From Chara braunii (taxonomy: Eukaryota; Streptophyta; Charophyceae; Charales; Characeae), in assembly GCA_003427395.1 (NCBI GenBank), contig BFEA01000483.1, forward strand, positions 1,102,931-1,122,939: a stretch of DNA of 20,009 nt, in the 5' to 3' direction. The notes beneath the pieces were generated by a model that saw only the letters and a list, made by a program, of their open reading frames with translations, was not told the origin of the DNA and did no database searches. The position numbers and the translations under genes were made by a program. Below, piece after piece: positions 16,396 to 20,009 of the stretch (the first letter of the stretch is position 1; every line of letters begins with the position of its first letter).

Positions 16396-16852
16396 GGGCG
16401 TCGTTCGGCACTCCTCGGGGCATCCTCGGGCTACGAGGATGAATCCTCAAAAAAGTTTAGGGTTTTTGTCGTCTTCATTCCACTCATCCTCGGAGCATTG
16501 GTTTTAGGACTCGTCCTCGGAGCAATGTCAAAAAAATAAAAGGGAAAAAAAAAGAAAAAAAGTTGTGCTGCAGGCTTTCAGCCAATAGGGTGCCGCCACG
16601 ATCAGAATCCTCGGTTGTAACGTCTCTCTACGTGCATGCCCTCTCCTCTCCGTGAAACACGGATCCTTGGGCTCCAAGGGACCTCGCGAGGTCCCTTGGA
16701 GCCGAGGACGATTTGGCTGGGAAATCCTTGGAGCCCAAGGATTTGTCCTCGGAGTGTTTTCACATTTCTGTTCCGAAAATCGCCTCCGAGGACAGGTGGA
16801 ACGACGACGGAATCCTCGGAATCGCGTCCCCGAGGAGTGTCGAACGACGCCC
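16396..16852. mobile_element. Family G: 457-bp element with 25-bp terminal inverted repeats
   Basis: The left end GGGCGTCGTTCGGCACTCCT plus CGGGG matches the complement of the right end (16,828-16,852) at 24 of 25 positions. The interior repeats the word TCCTCGG (at least seven times, both orientations), including TCCTCGGAGCA twice at about 16,488 and 16,513. It also contains a 34-bp perfect palindrome at 16,670-16,703 and a 10-bp stem (AAATCCTTGG / CCAAGGATTT) with a 3-nt loop at 16,722-16,744. It has no transposase. I could not find a convincing target-site duplication. Confidence 0.8.
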
Positions 16853-17228
16853 TTTCTCTGTCCAGAGACCAGCGTTACACCAATAATACACCAATGAAGA
16901 ATCGTAGCACTGAAAACAAATGTCAATGAGTGTTCACACTTGTCACCACCAACATAAAAGTCCAGGCCCTTCCCCCTACTTGGCGCTCGGCGCCCAGACT
17001 ACTCCCTCACAGCTACTATCTGCCTACGAATTGACAATGCAACTGTTGACGTCAGAAGCCACCGAAGCACATGAAGATGTCACCCAATGGAGATCATCAC
17101 CGTTACCTGGTATGCGCCCTCACATCATCACCATCCTCCTCCTCTCTCTCTCTCTCCCTCGTCCTAACACCCACGTCTTCCCTCTACATCACCCGAAGAC
17201 CACCCCTGTGCCCCGCTGTATGTCCAAG
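16853..17228. other. No gene recognised
   Basis: A plus-strand frame is open from 16,920 to 17,363 (147 codons) but shows no recognisable domain. A CATC/CCTC/CTCT low-complexity tract lies at about 17,124-17,162. Confidence 0.4.
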
Positions 17229-17310
17229 CCCTCAGCCTGCTATGGAGTCTGGGCTATGGCGCTGCCCTCAGCCTGCTACGAAGGCTGCGCTATGGCGCTG
17301 CCCTCAGCAG
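17229..17310 (+). repeat. 36-bp tandem repeat, two full units plus part
   Basis: CCCTCAGCCTGCTA starts at 17,229 and 17,265, and CCCTCAGCAGC at 17,301. Each full unit ends GCTATGGCGCTG. A period of 36 keeps frame; within an open 147-codon frame the units would read PSACYGVWAMAL and PSACYEGCAMAL. There is no other support for coding. Confidence 0.85.
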
Positions 17311-17977
17311 CACCCTGCTTCACCACACGACTGCACATGCGCAGCACCTTGCTCCAGTGCTAGCAGCCAGCACGCGAGCGATTGCTCCAGCAGTGCTGCC
17401 GCCAGTCAGCAAGTGCCTGAATGTCCGGGCCAGCGCCTGGCTCTTCCCTATATGGAATGAGCCTGCCAGCCTACAGCCCCGGGCCTGTGTCCGGAAGCTT
17501 CCAGTAGGCCCCAGGTGGATGGGCCGCTCCTGCAGCCACTGGGCCCCTGTTCGGTTATGCCTCCAACTGCCCATGTATGTTGCTGTGATTGTGGCCCAGG
17601 GCCTGCATTTCCAGAAAGGCCTGCAAAACCGAAGAAAGTATTTGCAGCACGGGTCCTGGGTTCCCTCAACCAACTGGCGCGACACAACTGCCTGAACCCG
17701 AAATGCAAAATTGACAGTGAGGGCCTTTGTGTTCTCCCAGGCCCGCCTTCACTTAGGGTGGGCACATCTGCAGTAAGGTCCCCTTAGGTCTGCCGAGGAG
17801 CCTGATCCTCGCACCGCGCGTAAAAAAAAAAGAAAAAAAGATTCTCTACTGCAATGATGTCAGGCAGGGTAGTCTAGGAGGCCATGCTCACAGTAGTCCT
17901 CTGGAGAATGAATCTTGCTGCTAAAACGGTCAGATTGTGGATGTTGTTGCTTTCTTTTTTTCCTTTCTTTTCTTAGG
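17311..17977. other. No gene recognised; GGCCTG-rich sequence
   Basis: GGGCCTG/GGCCTG and complementary CAGGCCC words recur between about 17,460 and 17,755. At 17,902-17,927 GGAGAATGAATCTTGCTGCT resembles the family A core (weak). Open frames on both strands have no recognisable family. Confidence 0.4.
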
Positions 17978-18416
17978 TTTGGATCCCACCGTGCCTTTTG
18001 AAGAAAAAGTCAGAAAAGTAACCTGAAAGTCGTGTCCGCGCCAACCGGTTCGTAAGAACGAATTTGGATCCCATAGGCCCGACGGGGAAGGCACTTCTCC
18101 ACAAATTTTGCCTACATGCACTCCGTCCCAACGCCATCTACGAACATCCAACGGCCAACGATCATGAACCGACAACAGAAAAAAGGGAAAACTCAATTTT
18201 GCAAAGGCACCTACTTTCAGGGGGAGGGGGTAGGGGTCGGGAGCTTTTGGAAATTCGTTGACGAAACCAGCCACGACTCTCTCCCGTGCTGCCACGAAGG
18301 AGGCCCAGAGAAGAAACAGCCGAATGATTTTCCCTGTCCGCTCACCGCGGAAACGTGTGGGATTTCTTTTTTTTCACGCAAGTACCCTTACTAAAGATTG
18401 TGGGATCCAAGCCTTA
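17974..18416. repeat. Family B copy with inverted ends
   Basis: It starts TTAGGTTTGGATCCCACCG (about 17,974) and ends GTGGGATCCAAGCCTTA (about 18,400-18,416), which are imperfect reverse complements. A further TTTGGATCCCATAGGCC lies at about 18,063. The ends match the family B ends at 2.2-3.0 kb. The interior is different and non-coding, as expected for a non-autonomous element or an independent pair of insertions. Confidence 0.5.
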
Positions 18417-18599
18417 CTCTCATGAGTCCCCTGCCAGCGAGGCAGGGTGTAGTCCGTGATTTGCTCAAGCTGTGTTTCCTCGACAGTGATCACACTGGCA
18501 ATCAGAGGAATGTATCCAGCCAATATGATGGCCGGATCTGTTTCCTTTTTGTTTTTTCCTTTGTATTTCTTGAATCTGACACTCTGGCCACGGGGCTGA

Positions 18600-18647
18600 G
18601 ACGCCCTCACTGAGGGCACACTCAAACTACCACTTCCAAGAATGTAT
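18600..18647 (+). repeat. Family D repeat, copy 2
   Basis: GCCCTCACTGAGGGC (18,603-18,617) followed by ACACTCAAACTACCACTTCC repeats 4632-4677, with the palindrome intact and the flank diverged. Confidence 0.65.
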
Positions 18648-18698
18648 ACAACTGCATTTCACAGCCAAAGCTTTTTTTTCAAGAATGTATACAACTGC
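18637..18698 (+). repeat. 19-bp direct repeat pair
   Basis: CAAGAATGTATACAACTGC occurs identically at 18,637-18,655 and 18,680-18,698, 43 bp apart. A TTCACAGCCAAAGC...T-run spacer separates them. Confidence 0.9.
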
Positions 18699-18842
18699 GC
18701 ACAAATCGAGCCATAATTGCACGCCAGATTCAAATGCACAAATGATGGATTTTGAGAGGTGGACTGGCCAACATTGTGCTTCAGATTCGAATAGAGATGT
18801 CCACGACATGTCAGCCAACCTCTCAATTACTTCGAGAACAGT

Positions 18843-18876
18843 ACAGTAAGTCATCTACCACAGTAAGTCATCTACC
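18843..18876 (+). repeat. 17-bp perfect tandem duplication
   Basis: ACAGTAAGTCATCTACC occurs at 18,843-18,859 and again, unchanged, at 18,860-18,876. Confidence 0.95.
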
Positions 18877-19562
18877 AGTCGTCAAAGAGCAATTGACTAC
18901 TTCAAAAACAGTTAATCATTTATTTATCCAATAAAGCAAGTGCTTGTTCTCTTCCTGAATATAAAGTCTCTGAACGTACCCCGTCGGGCTTGTGCAAATG
19001 AAACACTGCAGGATTTTGAATGAATCTGAGCGACGGCCCTGCCAGATACATCGAACAAACCATCTGTATATACAACAGCCATTTCCTCCCCAACCTGGCT
19101 TGCCTTATCAATCCGATTATTTNTTGCCTTGTTTATCCAACTATGAATTCTTTTATAGGGAAATCTCTGACACAGCCGATCAGAAGGACAGGGCAATTCN
19201 ATAAGATGCCCGCATTATGACCTCCTGGCTCATTGTGATCAGGCTGTGTCTTTCCCATCTGCAACAGTGAGAGAACAGTTGTGCACACAGCTATGGTTAC
19301 TTCAAATTTATGATGAAGACGATGGAGACTAAGTCGAGGTTGAGCACGAAGAGAAAAGAGGGTGGCAGAGACGACTATCAGATGGGAGAGAATAACTGCC
19401 ACTGCTGACATATGTATTATTCTTTCTCTTGATTTGGCACTTGCTACGCGTTTGGACACCAGTCCGTCCACGCTCCATAGTTCCACTCACCTTGTCAACG
19501 TCAGGCGGGCAGAGCGTTGTAATAGGTGACAAGCACAACGACTACAAACTAGTGATCAATTC
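18877..19562. other. No gene recognised; two undetermined bases
   Basis: Bases 19,123 and 19,200 are N. A minus-strand frame at 18,924-19,196 includes AVVYTDGLFDVSGRAV, faintly like the start of an RNase H domain, but the rest does not follow that family. I do not call it a gene. Confidence 0.4.
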
Positions 19563-19708
19563 TCCAAATATTTCCGTGATTTACCACCAGGATATGCTAA
19601 ATTCCAGCTCCAAATATTTCCGTGATTTACCACCAGGATATGCTAAATTCCAATTTTGCCATTACAGCCGACATTCGAATTCCAAGTGCCGACATTCGAA
19701 TTCCAAGA
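19563..19708 (+). repeat. 46-bp and 21-bp adjacent tandem duplications
   Basis: A 46-bp unit starting TCCAAATATTTCCGTGATTT is duplicated at 19,563-19,608 and 19,609-19,654; only the last two bases differ. Thirteen bases later the 21-bp unit GCCGACATTCGAATTCCAAG is duplicated at 19,667 and 19,688. A 177-codon plus-strand frame (19,429-19,962) runs through both, but the 46-bp period breaks frame between copies, which argues against coding. Confidence 0.9.
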
Positions 19709-19993
19709 ATGCCACTGTTGCCAACCGGCATGAAGTAATCAAATTTTCCTCACTGTTTCGCCAAATTTCAATGCCTGGTTCAATGTTGGTATACGGGAGC
19801 CATAGAAAGGGTAACAGCGAAACAACCGAAAGAGGGGATAAAATGCAACATTCAGGAGAGTTTCAGAATCCTCCGTTGTGTTGGGTGAAATGCCAGTGGT
19901 TCCACCTCACAGCAACAGGAGCAATTGATTTCAAGGGCAACTCTTGTCATAGGCATAGCTGAGAGATCAGCAGGCCCAGACTCTGGGATTTCC

Positions 19994-20009
19994 GGGGGGG
20001 GGGGGGGGG
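19994..20009. repeat. Terminal poly(G) run
   Basis: Sixteen consecutive G at the very end of the window. It may be a genuine G-tract or a sequencing or assembly end artefact. Confidence 0.8.

Noticed and set aside
16315-16539. 74-codon frame with a hydrophobic C-terminal segment resembling a membrane helix
   Set aside because: It straddles the left end of inverted-repeat element G and overlaps TCCTCGG repeats; the hydrophobic stretch comes from non-coding repeat sequence.
16920-17363. 147-codon plus-strand frame
   Set aside because: No recognised domain and low-complexity content; an open frame alone is not enough.
18487-18510. CACACTGGCAATCAGAGG, similar to the primer-binding junction at 15.5 kb
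   Set aside because: There is a gap in the tRNA-complementary part and the upstream sequence does not resemble the LTR at 15.5-16.1 kb.
18924-19196. Possible RNase H start (VVYTDG) of a non-LTR retrotransposon, minus strand
   Set aside because: Only a few residues fit. The later acidic residues and secondary-structure pattern of the family are not seen, and the frame contains an N.
19429-19962. 177-codon plus-strand frame, the longest simple open frame near the right end
   Set aside because: It contains a 46-bp tandem duplication that shifts frame between copies and has no recognisable family.

Overview
This window looks like nuclear, gene-free, repeat-rich eukaryotic DNA. It is full of dinucleotide microsatellites, long poly(T)/poly(A) runs, short non-autonomous inverted-repeat elements and degenerate AT-rich tandem repeats. 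I found no open reading frame with a protein family I can name, no rRNA and no intact tRNA. The best clue to the organism is at 15,494-15,504. The minus strand there reads TGGTATCAGAG, the primer-binding site used by plant LTR retrotransposons primed by initiator Met-tRNA, one base from a TG...CA-type LTR end. A green-plant genome is therefore my best guess, by inference only.

Layout. 1-218: (CT)n(CA)n and (CT)n(GT)n microsatellites. 219-2,200: unique-looking sequence with poly(T/A) runs and the first copies of a near-palindromic repeat, called family A here, which recurs at least seven times to about 15 kb. 2,222-3,500: family B, built of a unit around CTTGGACCCCACAG in both orientations, with another copy at 17.98-18.41 kb. 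4,900-6,400: four elements of family C with termini around GGTCCCACTAGCA; two pairs abut end to end. 6,475-6,763: a long hairpin and a (GA)n/(CT)n inverted microsatellite. 6,970-7,465: family E, a direct duplication of about 225-246 bp in which each unit is itself near-palindromic. 8,623-8,711: a tRNA-like box A/box B remnant with an A-rich tail.

From about 9.1 to 13.1 kb the base composition shifts strongly to AT. This part holds a ~124-bp tandem array (10.75-11.47 kb), a patchy array of a ~42-bp unit (11.69-11.98 kb), and two different ~200-bp duplications (12.18-12.55 and 12.66-13.1 kb). Between those two lies a very GC-rich double hairpin. From 13.1 kb on, composition returns to mixed. 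There is an LTR remnant (about 15.5-16.1 kb, minus strand) and a 457-bp element with 25-bp terminal inverted repeats and a perfect 34-bp palindrome (16.40-16.85 kb). Small tandem duplications follow at 17.2, 18.8 and 19.6 kb. The window ends in a 16-base G run.

No genes work together here. The interest lies in the families of short palindromic elements and their arrangement. Several look like MITEs or foldback elements whose transposases are not in the window. All family names (A-G) are local labels.
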